44,178 nt of DNA from Pseudarthrobacter phenanthrenivorans (GCF_000813845.1 NZ_JWTB01000047.1:1-44178); one strand, 5' to 3'. Counted from the stretch's first letter, positions 29,175-38,060 are shown. Program-made: numbers and translations. The notes: a model not told the origin generated them from the sequence alone.

Positions 29175-31552
29175 GGAATCTCCTCAAAACGCATCGAGAT
29201 GTTGTCGCCCAGCTCCGCGATATCGCCGTCGAGCAGGATGGCCATCTCGTTCTGGGCCAACCGCCGCGGCGGCTGGCCTTCGCGGACCAGGACGGTTCCG
29301 TTGGTGGCTTTGAGGTCGCACAGCATGACATGCCAGCCCTCAAGCCGTACCTCGACGTGCGACCTGGAGATGTCGCCGCCGGGGCTTGCCACCTGGACCA
29401 GCCGCGGCATGACGCCGCCCTGGACCCTGGAGACGGACGGCTGCCGGCCGATGACCATCGATTCGTCAAGGTCCAGCAGTTCACCGGTGGACAGGCGCAT
29501 CCGCCCCAGCCGGGGACGGGCCACCTGCACCGCGTCCGGCAGCAGGGCGCTCCCACAGACGCTGCACTGGGCACGGGTGGGTGGATTGGGGTGGCCCTGC
29601 GCGCAGACACGGGCCAGCACCAGCGGGCCGCCGGCGGCGTCCTGCCGGTCCCCGCCTGAAGCGGGCCCGCCTGCAGCCGGCCCGGTCGGTGCAGAGCCGG
29701 ATGCTGTTCCCGGCAGGCTGCTCTTCATTACCGTCTGGCCATCGTGGTCGGGGTCAAAGGCCTGGCCCGGTCCGCTGCCGCCGCCTGCCGGTGTGAAGGG
29801 CACCGGTGTGAAGGGCGCCGGTGTGGAAGGAGCTGCGGGGGTGGATGGAGCCGGGGGTGCGGATGGTGCCGGGGGTGCGGATGGAGCCGGGGGTGTCCCC
29901 ACCGACGGTGCTGGCGCAGCCGCGGCTGGTCCGGGCTCCGCTGTGCCCGTGCCGGTGCGCCAGGGCACCGAATCGATCAGGCCCGGGGAGGCTGGACGGG
30001 GCTGGGCAGGATCAGGCTGCGAGGAACCGGGGTGCGGGGAGTCCGGCCGCGAAGGATCAGGGTGGGCAGGGGATCCTGCGTCGGCTCCCGGACTGGATGC
30101 GGCGGAACCGCCGGGACCTGATGGGGATGCTCCTTCCGGGCCGGCCTGGGCCGCAGCGTCTCCGGCTCCCAGCGCGGGCAGTGGTTCGGCCGCCTGCAGG
30201 GCGGCCTGCTGCTGCGGGAGCACGTGGCCGGAATCCGCGTCCGGCTCCTCCCGGACGGCGGCATCCTCGATATTCCGCATCACCGTGCGGTCCCACAGAT
30301 GGTCATAGGACGACGTCATTTCCACCGCGGACGCGGCGTCGGCCTGGTTCCGGGCAGCGCTGACTGAACCATTGCTGCCTGTCCCGGCGCTGCCTGAATC
30401 ATTGCTTCCCGGCTCTATGCTGCCTGCCTCAGCGGCATCATCATCCGCGGAGGCTGCGTCCCGCCCAGCCCCGTCAAGCCCAGCCCCGTCAAGCCCGGCG
30501 CCGTCAAGTCCAGCCGCGTCAAGCCCGGCCGCGTCAGCGCCGGGAAAACCAGCGCCGGCCGCACCTCCCGCCGGATGCGGGCCTTCGGAGTCCAGGCTGG
30601 CCGCGTCAACGGCACGTTCCCCGTCCATATCGATAATGGCGCCCGGGGCAATCGTGGCGTCCGGGTCAAAGCTTTCCCCGGCTGGTAGGCCCGGGCCCTT
30701 GTCGCCAGCCTGCCCTGCCTGCCCGGCCTGTAGCTGTACCCCGGGCTCAGGATTGGCTTCTCCCCCGATGGCCCCCACCTCGGTCCCGGCGGAAGCGGTT
30801 ACGGACTCTTCCGGCTCCCCACGGAAGTCCCGTGCCCGGCCCCCTGCACGCCACGGCGCCCCCGCATCCGGCTGGCCTTCCCCGGCTGTTGAACGGGAGG
30901 CGGCACCGCCGCTGGCACTATCGTCGGGACCGTCCACCTCACCGGCGCTGTCCACCTCACCGGCGCTGTCCACCTCACCGGAGCTGTCCACGGCGAAGGT
31001 GCCCCCGGCGGACGGGGAGGTACCCGGCGCCGTCGTACTGTCCGCGCCGGCGGGGCCGTGCACCGCGGCGGGGCCGTGCACCGCGGCGGGGCCGGACGGA
31101 ACGCCGAGCGTCAGGGACTGCAGCAGCACCACACCTTCGCCGAGCGGCAACTCCGGGTACTCCCCCGCCTGCCCGCTGCCGGTGCTGCCGGCCGCGGCTG
31201 CCAGCCTGCACCTGCCCGGCACGACGAACTTGCGCTCGTTCCAGGTGGTGACATCCCGGCCGTCAAGGTCCACCGCTCCACCGGGCTGTTCCACGGTGAG
31301 GTCGATGTCGCCGCGCAGGAATACGCGCAGCGGGCCGTTGAAGTCCAGGATCCCGAATGACGGCAGCTGGGTGAGCGATCCGCCTGAGCCGCTGGTGACG
31401 GCCGCAAGGACCTCGTGCGGCTCGGGCCGTCCGGCCAGGAGCTCCCACACGGCGCCGGCCAGTTCAGCCGGCAGCCCGGGGCCCAGGAGCACCGCGGTGC
31501 GGGACCGCACAACACCCAGCCAAGTGCCCGGAATGTAGCTAGCGCCGGTCAT
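29171..31552 (-). CDS. Zinc-ribbon/FHA protein with long repetitive linker
   Basis: A 793-residue predicted cytoplasmic scaffold. The N-terminal 155 residues form a conserved-looking folded region (WLGVVRSRTAVLLGPGLPAE, then SFGILDFNGPLRVFLRGDID). Residues about 160-625 are low complexity: Asp/Ala/Gly-rich with AGLDG pentapeptide repeats, VDSAGE hexapeptide repeats and a PAPSAP-type proline tract. Near residue 635 is a zinc ribbon with Cys and His ligands (VCAQGHPNPPTRAQCSVCG). The C-terminal FHA domain (about 675-793) has VIGRQPSVSRV, ISRSHVEV and ATNGTVLV, the complete phosphothreonine-binding set. The gene overlaps the phosphatase by 14 bases and the kinase by 4. It is probably an adaptor recruited to phosphorylated kinase or its substrates. 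Confidence 0.88.
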   Translation of the reverse strand: MTGASYIPGTWLGVVRSRTAVLLGPGLPAELAGAVWELLAGRPEPHEVLAAVTSGSGGSLTQLPSFGILDFNGPLRVFLRGDIDLTVEQPGGAVDLDGRDVTTWNERKFVVPGRCRLAAAAGSTGSGQAGEYPELPLGEGVVLLQSLTLGVPSGPAAVHGPAAVHGPAGADSTTAPGTSPSAGGTFAVDSSGEVDSAGEVDSAGEVDGPDDSASGGAASRSTAGEGQPDAGAPWRAGGRARDFRGEPEESVTASAGTEVGAIGGEANPEPGVQLQAGQAGQAGDKGPGLPAGESFDPDATIAPGAIIDMDGERAVDAASLDSEGPHPAGGAAGAGFPGADAAGLDAAGLDGAGLDGAGLDGAGRDAASADDDAAEAGSIEPGSNDSGSAGTGSNGSVSAARNQADAASAVEMTSSYDHLWDRTVMRNIEDAAVREEPDADSGHVLPQQQAALQAAEPLPALGAGDAAAQAGPEGASPSGPGGSAASSPGADAGSPAHPDPSRPDSPHPGSSQPDPAQPRPASPGLIDSVPWRTGTGTAEPGPAAAAPAPSVGTPPAPSAPPAPSAPPAPSTPAAPSTPAPFTPVPFTPAGGGSGPGQAFDPDHDGQTVMKSSLPGTASGSAPTGPAAGGPASGGDRQDAAGGPLVLARVCAQGHPNPPTRAQCSVCGSALLPDAVQVARPRLGRMRLSTGELLDLDESMVIGRQPSVSRVQGGVMPRLVQVASPGGDISRSHVEVRLEGWHVMLCDLKATNGTVLVREGQPPRRLAQNEMAILLDGDIAELGDNISMRFEEIP
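29787..29895 (+). repeat. 15/18-bp tandem repeats coding the PAPSAP tract
   Basis: Three units like GCCGGTGTGAAGGGC are followed by units like GCCGGGGGTGCGGATGGA, all in frame with the zinc-ribbon/FHA gene on the minus strand. They encode PAPFTP/PAPSAP motifs. Repeat number can probably vary without shifting the frame. Confidence 0.8.
30466..30540 (+). repeat. Five 15-bp tandem repeats coding AGLDG
   Basis: Five contiguous 15-bp units; the first two are identical (CAGCCCCGTCAAGCC) and the rest are close variants. On the minus strand they encode AGLDG/AGLDA pentapeptides in the linker of the zinc-ribbon/FHA protein. Confidence 0.88.
30932..30985 (+). repeat. Three 18-bp tandem repeats coding SAGEVD
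   Basis: Two identical units GTCCACCTCACCGGCGCT and a third with one change lie end to end. They encode hexapeptide SAGEVD/SSGEVD repeats in the same protein linker. Confidence 0.9.
31048..31095 (+). repeat. 18-bp tandem repeats coding HGPAAV
   Basis: Two identical units CGGCGGGGCCGTGCACCG and a partial third, encoding VHGPAAVHGPA on the minus strand, near the start of the low-complexity linker. Confidence 0.88.
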
Positions 31553-32474
31553 CGTCCGGCTCCCCCGCGTTCCCCGGAGCCTCCGCGGCCGGTTCGGGCA
31601 GCGGCTGCGTCACGGGCGCGGCTGCCGCGGGCCGCGGCAGCGTCACTTCGTCGCCGTCCGCGGAGGTGTGCCGGGGCGCCGTGGTGCCGGCGCCGTCGTC
31701 GTTCGATACGTTCGACGCATCCACCACGATGGCTGTGACGTTGTCCCTGCCGCCGCTGCGCAGGGCGGCCTGGATGAGCGCGTCCACTGCCTCCTGCGGA
31801 TCAGCCGTGGTGCTGAGGATCTGGAGGATCTCGTCATCCGGCAGTTCCCCGGTCAGGCCATCCGAGCACACCAGGACGCGGTCGCCTTCCTCGACGGGGA
31901 GCAGCCAGTAGTCCGCCTCGGTTTCATCCCCCGTACCCAGGGCACGGGTGACCACATGCCGGCGCGGGTGGACGGTGGCTTCCTGCGCGGTGATCTCGCC
32001 CGCGTCGACCAGTTCCTGGACCTCGGAGTGGTCCACGCTGATCTGTTCGAAGCGCCCCTGGCTCAGCCGGTAGGTGCGCGAATCACCGATGTTCAGGACC
32101 AGCCAGTACGGCATGCCCATCTGTTCCACCACCACGGCGCCGGTCAGCGTGGTGCCTGCCCGGCCTCCCGTGGCGTCGCGGATGGAGCTGTCGGCCCGGA
32201 CCAGGTATTGCTGGAGGACCGCTGCCGTGATGCTCCGCTCCCCCGACGCGACCTGTGGCATTCCGGCCAGGGCACGCACGCACAGGCCGCTGGCTATTTC
32301 GCCGGCTTCATGGCCGCCCATCCCGTCCGCGACGGCAAAGACGGGATCGGAGGCGATGTATGAATCCTCGTTCAGCTCCCGGCGGAGCCCGCGGTCCGTC
32401 CCGTAGCCGACGGACAGGCGGAGGCCTGGTCCCGGCTGGATGGTGGGGGAAACACTGGCGGGGTGCTGGTTCAT
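31539..32474 (-). CDS. PP2C-family Ser/Thr protein phosphatase
   Basis: A 311-residue metal-dependent phosphatase. Motifs in order: YGTDRGLRRELNEDSYIA (N35-E36-D37), VFAVADGMGGHEAGEIAS (D50-G51 metal ligands), LVLNIGDSRTYRLSQGRF, VVTRALGTGD, LVCSDGLTGELPDDEI and GGRDNVTAIVVDAS. This is the complete catalytic set. The last 60 residues are Pro/Ala-rich and disordered. Unlike mycobacterial PstP there is no membrane helix, so it is soluble. The ATG overlaps the RDD/FHA gene stop (ATGA) and its own end overlaps the next gene by 14 bases. It is the natural counterpart of the kinase two genes downstream and presumably dephosphorylates the kinase and the FHA ligands. Confidence 0.96.
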   Translation of the reverse strand: MNQHPASVSPTIQPGPGLRLSVGYGTDRGLRRELNEDSYIASDPVFAVADGMGGHEAGEIASGLCVRALAGMPQVASGERSITAAVLQQYLVRADSSIRDATGGRAGTTLTGAVVVEQMGMPYWLVLNIGDSRTYRLSQGRFEQISVDHSEVQELVDAGEITAQEATVHPRRHVVTRALGTGDETEADYWLLPVEEGDRVLVCSDGLTGELPDDEILQILSTTADPQEAVDALIQAALRSGGRDNVTAIVVDASNVSNDDGAGTTAPRHTSADGDEVTLPRPAAAAPVTQPLPEPAAEAPGNAGEPDDDRR

Positions 32475-34102
32475 GCCTGTCCTAGGTAAAAGGTGCGGTC
32501 TCCAAAATGCACGCTGGATCCCGGGGTAACAAACGTGGGGACGCCCGGCACCAGGGGGGTGCGCAGGCCGTCCGGGGTGGTGACGGCGCTTCCGTTGGTC
32601 GATTGCCGGTCCGTCACCCAGATGCCCGTGCCATCCGTGAGCAGGTGCAGGTGCGTCTTCGAAATCGAGCGTCCGGGGTCGTCCACGGCCAGCAGCTGGG
32701 CGTGCTGTTCCCCGGCCTGCCCCACGGGATTGCGTCCCACCAGCACGCTGCGGTCCAGCTGGAAGTCGCGGCCGTCATCCAACCGGATGCGGAGGACGGC
32801 CACGGGAGCCGGGCCGGTAGTTCCGGGGCGCACCTGGGTGCGTTCGACGTCGTCGTCAACGTGCTGCGGAGCCACCCGGTGGCCGGCCGCGGGCGGTGCG
32901 AAGGACGCCGGCGACGTGTACGGCATGGTCTGGGAGGGCAGCGCCTGTGCGGGCATGGGGGCCGACGGCGGAACCTGGGTTGGCGACTGGGCAGGTGCCT
33001 GGGCGGGGGGCATCTGGGCAGGCTGCGCCACCAGACCCGGGGCTAGAGGTGGTGTGGCCGCCGGTGCCTGGGCAAGGGGCTGTTTGGCGCCCGCCACCGG
33101 CGACAGCACCTGCTGTACGGGCGGAAGGTCCAGCGGTGCGAAGCTGTAGGGCCCTTGGATCCCGCCGGTGGTAATAGGATCGCGGCCCGCCTTGACGTCG
33201 AACACCAGGGTCCTGGCAGCGGTGTCGTTCCAGGCCCGCAGTCCGCCGTCCTTGTCCCACCGGCTGGAGACTACTACCAGCACGGCCCACGCCGCGCCGA
33301 GCAGGAGCAGCGGGCCAAGGATGAACAGGGCCGCGTCGAACCACTTGAAGACCACCACCAGGACTGCCGCCAGCAGGGCCAGGAGGATGCCTGCGCCGGT
33401 AATGAGTCCGCGCAGGAAGACGGCGCCGGCGCCGGGGGCATAGCCGTCCTGGTCGGCGCTGCGGATGCCCATGGCCAGGTTGCCGGGGGTCTTGCCGGTG
33501 CGGCCCTCCAGCCCCAGGACGACGAACAGGTAGGCGAGGGTCACCCCCAGGCCGATGCCACCAAACAGGACCAGGGAAGAGGTGTCGTAGATGATGAAGC
33601 CGCCGCTCCGGGTCCGGGTGATGCCGGCGAATCCAATGGCGAAGGTCACCACCAGCACAGCAACGCCGGGCAGCCAGTCGATGACGGCAGCACCGAGCCG
33701 CTTGCCCGCCGCAGCCGGAACAAGCTGAAGGTTCACTGCCATTCCCGTTCCTCCCCCTGGAGCGGCCCCCACGCTGGTCGAACCGCCGGAACTGCCCGGC
33801 GCCGTGCCTGCCCGCAAGGTACCCATGTGCGTTGTGCCCGCGTCCGCGGGGTTCATGAATGCGGTGGCCGCCGGCTGACCGGCCGGGGGCCTTTCCACTA
33901 CCGGGATAGTACCGGGAATCCCCGGCGCATGCGCGGGACGCGCTGCCCGCGCATCCGGGCCGCTCCGGTCGTGCAAGGGCTCAGCGACGCTGCTGCGGCG
34001 CGCCGCCCGGTTGGGCAGCGGCGCCCCGCAGGCAGGACAAAAGGTGGCCCCTGGCCGGATCTGCTGCCGGCAGCGGGGGCAATATTCGGCGTCGGGCATC
34101 AC
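32471..34102 (-). CDS. Zinc-ribbon, RDD membrane and FHA domain protein
   Basis: A 543-residue protein with three parts. At residues 5-30 a zinc ribbon has two CxxC pairs (YCPRCRQQI and FCPACGAPLP). A Pro/Gly-rich linker leads to an RDD domain (about 130-300), starting AAGKRLGAAVIDWLPGVAVL and containing GRTGKTPGNLAMGIRSAD, with about four to five hydrophobic helices. A second Pro/Gln/Ala-rich linker leads to a C-terminal FHA domain (about 430-543) with LVGRNPVG, SISKTHLHLL and STNGSAV. The start is GTG, overlapping the transglutaminase-like gene stop (GTGA). Role inferred: a membrane receptor for phosphothreonine proteins, perhaps anchoring the kinase/FHA complex near the envelope machine. 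RDD domains have been linked to transport in some cases; that is not shown here. Confidence 0.9.
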   Translation of the reverse strand: MMPDAEYCPRCRQQIRPGATFCPACGAPLPNRAARRSSVAEPLHDRSGPDARAARPAHAPGIPGTIPVVERPPAGQPAATAFMNPADAGTTHMGTLRAGTAPGSSGGSTSVGAAPGGGTGMAVNLQLVPAAAGKRLGAAVIDWLPGVAVLVVTFAIGFAGITRTRSGGFIIYDTSSLVLFGGIGLGVTLAYLFVVLGLEGRTGKTPGNLAMGIRSADQDGYAPGAGAVFLRGLITGAGILLALLAAVLVVVFKWFDAALFILGPLLLLGAAWAVLVVVSSRWDKDGGLRAWNDTAARTLVFDVKAGRDPITTGGIQGPYSFAPLDLPPVQQVLSPVAGAKQPLAQAPAATPPLAPGLVAQPAQMPPAQAPAQSPTQVPPSAPMPAQALPSQTMPYTSPASFAPPAAGHRVAPQHVDDDVERTQVRPGTTGPAPVAVLRIRLDDGRDFQLDRSVLVGRNPVGQAGEQHAQLLAVDDPGRSISKTHLHLLTDGTGIWVTDRQSTNGSAVTTPDGLRTPLVPGVPTFVTPGSSVHFGDRTFYLGQA

Positions 34103-36708
34103 TGCTTTGCAGGTCCTTGCTCAGCCGGCCCCTGCTGGTCCTGCGGTGGCGTCCCGGGGTGCGGGGCCGACGCTGCGCCGGGAGTTCCCGCCTGGCCCCC
34201 GGCGCCCGGCCCGTCCGCGGTACGGCGCCGGCGTGCGGCAAGGATTCCGGGGACAGTCGGCAGCGCAAGCCGGCTGCCCAGCCTCAGTCCCTTGCCGGAG
34301 TTCATGGCGGTCCTGGCATCCGCGAGCAACGAGCGCGGCGAGAACCGTGCCTGCTGCCGGCGCCAGAAGCCCATGCCGGAGGTCATTTCCTTGAGCGAAC
34401 CGTCAACGATGGTCCAGTATTCACGGACCTCATCCTCACTGGGCTCCCCCGCACCGAAGATCGAGGCATCAGCGCGGCGCGCCAGCATGGTGGTGGTGCC
34501 CTGGGTTGCCGGGAAGGCCTCGGCCAGGACCGCTGCGCTTTCGCGCCGCGTCGACCGGGTATCGATGGCGGCCCCCAGGTCGGTGGCAAGGCTCACCACC
34601 TCATTCCAGCCTCCGCCCACCCGCTGGGCGGGGTGGCCATCGCGGAAACGCGACTTCCGGCGTCGTGTCTTCAAGAGGGCGATCAGCAGCAGGGGCAGGG
34701 CCAGGATAACCAGGGGGATCGCGACCACGCCCAGCGCACCCAGGAGGGCACCCCAGAACAACCACGGGTTGTCCTTCTTCTGGTCCGCGTCCAGCGCGTC
34801 CGGCGAGGAGTCCGGCGGCAGGTCAGCCGGCTCCTGCGGCGGGGGCGGCGGCTGCAGCACCTGCGGCTTGGGTTTGGACTTGCTCTCCGGGTCCGGCGGG
34901 ATCGGGATGTTGTCCTTTGGCGGGGTGGGATCGAAGCTGACCCAGCCCACCCGTTCAAAGGCCACCTCGACCCACGCGTGGACGTCCTTGCCGGTGATTT
35001 TCACTTCGCCGGCCCCGTTCTCCGGGCTGGTGGGCTCCGGGTAGAACCCCATCACCACACGGGACGGGATGCCCAGGTGCCGGAGCATCAGGGACATGGC
35101 CACCGCGTACTGTTCGTCGTCACCAAGCATCTGCTTGGCCGTCAACAAATTCCTGATGCGGGCCGCGCCATGGCCGGAAACGCTGGGCAGCTGCCCCTCG
35201 CTGACCAGGCCGTTGCTGAAGGCGCCCGTCTTCTGGAAGTGCGCCTCGATCTGGCGCACCCGGTCGATCGCGGTGGGCGCATCGGCAGACAGGTCGTTGG
35301 CCTGGGAGCCCACCACCGGCGGCACCTCCAGCGGGGCCGGAAGGGAGATTTTGGCGAAGTCGTACTGCGTCAGCTGCCCGTGCTCAAGCTTGACCGGATC
35401 CGAGACCTGCACCGTGTAGGAGTCCCCGCGGGCCAGGCCGCTGGTGGTGACGGCGGTGTCGGTTCCGGGGTTGAAGTAGAGTCCGGCGGCCGCGGTCGAG
35501 CCGGCCTGGTCAAAGCTGATGCCGGTGGTCTTCCGGCCGCCCGGAACGAAGTAGCCCTGGTAGTCCTCGATGTTGATGCTGATCGAGTAGTCGTTGGTGG
35601 GCACCACCCCGGACGTGTCCGCGAGCGTGTTGATGGACTTGGCGTCCCCCACCTTGCTGAAGTTTCCGGAGCCGTTGGGATCCATGTTGTAGTTGGTGCC
35701 ATTGAAGGCGTCCAGGGCGCCGAGGCGGACCCGGCCGTCCCGCGGAAGCCCCTTGACCACGAAGAGGGTGTCGTCCTTCTTGTCCTTGACGTAGGTGCGG
35801 AAGCTGGCCAACGGCGTGATGTAGTCCTTGGGGTCGAACGGTGGCACCACCACGTTGCGGAGGACTTTGCGGTCCTCGCCCGCGCTGACCAGCGGGGCAG
35901 CCACCGCGGTGATGCCCACGCTGACGGCAATGACCCCCGCTGCCATGCCCAGCCGGCGGATCCTGGCGCGGCGTGCCGTGGCACTGTCCGTCAGCGGGCT
36001 GTTGACCGCCACCCGACGCGTATTGCTCCGGCGCAGGGCGTCGCGGCGGAACGTTGCCCAGGCGATGCCCAGCACCGTCAGGCCGATGCCGCGTTCCAGG
36101 GTCAGGAATGCAGCGTTGGTGCTGAAGGCGATGCCGGTGACGAACAGGACCAGCACCGGAAGGAGCGGCAGGTAGGGGCTCCGGAGCCGCCAGGTCAGGA
36201 GGGCGGCCACGAGTGCGGTGACCAGGGAACTCAGGAACGGGACGATGAGCACGCCGCCGGCCGTTCCCACCGGGACCCCGACCGTCAGCATGTCCTTCCA
36301 GGCGAAGACGATGCCCAGCAGCAGGGTCCGCAGCGACTCCAGGGTGGGGACGAACCCGGCGATGGCCGCGTCCGGCAACGCCAGCAGGGTCCCGAACACA
36401 AGGTAGGCCGCCAGGGCAAAGGCGGTGGTAATCAGCAGTCCCAGGCGCAGGTGCGCGTTGGCCGCTCCAATGGCGAGGCCCAGGACGATGCCGCCGAATC
36501 CGGACAGCTGGTAGTAGGGGTCGCCGCCGAAGCTGAGTCCGAAGCCGAGCAGGCCCAGTCCCAGCAGGACCACCAGGGCGCCGGCGTCGAGGAGGAAGTG
36601 CCAGAGCGGCTGGCCGTTGGAGAACGCCGAATCGGTGGCGGCTGCCTTGCGGCGGGTACGGGTTTGCGGGGAGCGCGTTGGTGCGGGGCGGCCCGGTGCG
36701 GTGCTCAT
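34099..36708 (-). CDS. Membrane transglutaminase-like (TgpA-type) protein, catalytic Cys absent
   Basis: An 869-residue membrane protein. About seven N-terminal helices (residues 30-270) precede a large extracytoplasmic region (about 275-640). A transglutaminase-like core lies at about 490-600, then a Pro-rich stretch, one more helix near 645-675 (WLFWGALLGALGVVAIPL) and a basic cytoplasmic tail. The core aligns to the Cys-His-Asp papain-like fold: H577 (KDVHAWVEV) and D593 (GWVSFDPTPP) are present, but the position of the nucleophilic Cys in G-x-C-x-Q-Y-A is Asp531 (MLGDDEQYAVAMSL). It is therefore probably not a classical transglutaminase or protease. Overlaps of four bases on both sides tie it to the DUF58 and RDD/FHA genes. 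MoxR-DUF58-transglutaminase-like trios are widespread and their role is not well defined. Confidence 0.92.
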   Translation of the reverse strand: MSTAPGRPAPTRSPQTRTRRKAAATDSAFSNGQPLWHFLLDAGALVVLLGLGLLGFGLSFGGDPYYQLSGFGGIVLGLAIGAANAHLRLGLLITTAFALAAYLVFGTLLALPDAAIAGFVPTLESLRTLLLGIVFAWKDMLTVGVPVGTAGGVLIVPFLSSLVTALVAALLTWRLRSPYLPLLPVLVLFVTGIAFSTNAAFLTLERGIGLTVLGIAWATFRRDALRRSNTRRVAVNSPLTDSATARRARIRRLGMAAGVIAVSVGITAVAAPLVSAGEDRKVLRNVVVPPFDPKDYITPLASFRTYVKDKKDDTLFVVKGLPRDGRVRLGALDAFNGTNYNMDPNGSGNFSKVGDAKSINTLADTSGVVPTNDYSISINIEDYQGYFVPGGRKTTGISFDQAGSTAAAGLYFNPGTDTAVTTSGLARGDSYTVQVSDPVKLEHGQLTQYDFAKISLPAPLEVPPVVGSQANDLSADAPTAIDRVRQIEAHFQKTGAFSNGLVSEGQLPSVSGHGAARIRNLLTAKQMLGDDEQYAVAMSLMLRHLGIPSRVVMGFYPEPTSPENGAGEVKITGKDVHAWVEVAFERVGWVSFDPTPPKDNIPIPPDPESKSKPKPQVLQPPPPPQEPADLPPDSSPDALDADQKKDNPWLFWGALLGALGVVAIPLVILALPLLLIALLKTRRRKSRFRDGHPAQRVGGGWNEVVSLATDLGAAIDTRSTRRESAAVLAEAFPATQGTTTMLARRADASIFGAGEPSEDEVREYWTIVDGSLKEMTSGMGFWRRQQARFSPRSLLADARTAMNSGKGLRLGSRLALPTVPGILAARRRRTADGPGAGGQAGTPGAASAPHPGTPPQDQQGPAEQGPAKQ

Positions 36709-38060
36709 GCGGCAGCCTTTCTCAGCACGATGGCAAGGTCGGCGAGGTCGCCGAGCGTCAGGACGGTCAGGTCCGCGATGTTCGAACGTGTGGGTGCTGC
36801 GCCGGCTTCCACCCTGACGGCAAGGCTGCGGACACCGGGCGGGACGGAGGCGGCGGCCGAGCGGAGCTGGGTGGCGGTCACGTTGCTGCCCACCACGAAG
36901 AAGACCACCGAGGCGTTGGGAACGGTGTCGGCCAGGGTCCGGGCAAGGTCGACGGCGGTGCGGCGCATCGGAGTGCCCACGATCCGGGTCATGTCATCGA
37001 GCATGTTGCGGCCGGTTTCGCAGCGCAGCGGTCCCTTTTGGGTCAGGACGTCCAGTTCGCGCTGTTCCCGGATGGCTTGCCGGCCGATGGAGGCAGCCAC
37101 GGAGATGGCCATCTCGAACTCGGTTTCCGAGGAGTATTCGTCCGTGTTGATGGACAGCGAGATGGCCAGGTGGGCGCGGCGGGTTTCCTCGAACTGGCGC
37201 ACCATCAGCTTGTTGGTGCGGGCCGTGGTCTTCCAGTGGATGTGCCGGCGGTCATCGCCCGGCACATAGTCGCGCAGGGCGTGGAAGGAGACGTCGGCGC
37301 TGGACAGGTCAGTGGTGGGCATGCCTTCGAGGTCCCGGATGAATCCGGCGGCGGAGCCCGCCAGGGCCACGGTGCGCGGGTGGACGAAGAGGTCTTCCGG
37401 TTCGGTCCACAGGACCTGGCGGCGCAGCAGGTGGAGGGGGTCCGCGCGGACGGAGCGAACCGGTCCCACCACAATGACGGCGCGCCGGGCGGTGGGGATG
37501 GTGAACAGGTCCTCATGGACCTGGCCGGGCTTCATCCTGGGCAAGTGGAAGACGGCCGTGGTGCCGCCCACGGGCAGTTCCAGCGCCGCCGGCAGGAGCG
37601 GGCGTGCCGACGTGTTGGAGACGGCGATGCTGCCGACGGCGCTGTCCCCCACCGCTACCCGGGTGCGGGCGAGGTCCAGCACCACGCCGTAGGAGGACCG
37701 GCCCAGGATGAAAGCTACCGCGATCACGAACATGGTGAACGCCGCGATCGCCGCAGCGGTGGCTTCCTGCCAGCCGAAGGCCTGGCCGGTGATCCCCAGC
37801 AGGATGGCGGCGGCGAGGACCGACCAGCCCAGGATGCTGACCACGGAAATGACCGGCCACGCATATTTCAACCAGTAGCCGCGGACGGCCCGCCAGCCGG
37901 GTGCCAGGGCTTGGAGGGCTGTGCTGCTGGCCTCGGACCATACCGCTGCTGGGTGCAGGCGGGAGGGTCGGCCGTTGCGGTGGAACAGGTTCTGGAACAG
38001 GTGCTGGAACCGCTCCACGAACCGGGTCAACGGTGTGCCGCTGGACGTGCCGTCCGACAT
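36705..38060 (-). CDS. DUF58 domain protein
   Basis: A 451-residue protein. Two adjacent membrane helices lie near residues 68-112 (YAWPVISVVSILGWSVLAAAI onward). The conserved DUF58 motif is at about 265-290: YVPGDDRRHIHWKTTART followed by LMVRQFEETRRAHLAI. The C-terminal region resembles a von Willebrand A-like fold (LAISLSINTDEYSS, then VVFFVVGSNV), though the full MIDAS set is not obvious. DUF58 proteins habitually accompany MoxR ATPases, which are thought to act on them as chaperones. It overlaps the transglutaminase-like gene by four bases and follows moxR after 58 bases. The N-terminal HLFQNLFHRNGRPSR segment is cytoplasmic and basic. Confidence 0.93.
   Translation of the reverse strand: MSDGTSSGTPLTRFVERFQHLFQNLFHRNGRPSRLHPAAVWSEASSTALQALAPGWRAVRGYWLKYAWPVISVVSILGWSVLAAAILLGITGQAFGWQEATAAAIAAFTMFVIAVAFILGRSSYGVVLDLARTRVAVGDSAVGSIAVSNTSARPLLPAALELPVGGTTAVFHLPRMKPGQVHEDLFTIPTARRAVIVVGPVRSVRADPLHLLRRQVLWTEPEDLFVHPRTVALAGSAAGFIRDLEGMPTTDLSSADVSFHALRDYVPGDDRRHIHWKTTARTNKLMVRQFEETRRAHLAISLSINTDEYSSETEFEMAISVAASIGRQAIREQRELDVLTQKGPLRCETGRNMLDDMTRIVGTPMRRTAVDLARTLADTVPNASVVFFVVGSNVTATQLRSAAASVPPGVRSLAVRVEAGAAPTRSNIADLTVLTLGDLADLAIVLRKAAA

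Noticed and set aside
27513..30308. 931-residue open frame on the plus strand opposite the kinase and FHA genes
   Set aside because: Low-complexity translation caused by codon bias of the real genes on the other strand.
34117..37269. 1050-residue open frame on the plus strand opposite the transglutaminase-like and DUF58 genes
   Set aside because: Antisense shadow of GC-rich coding sequence; no recognisable domain, and the minus-strand genes are clear family members.
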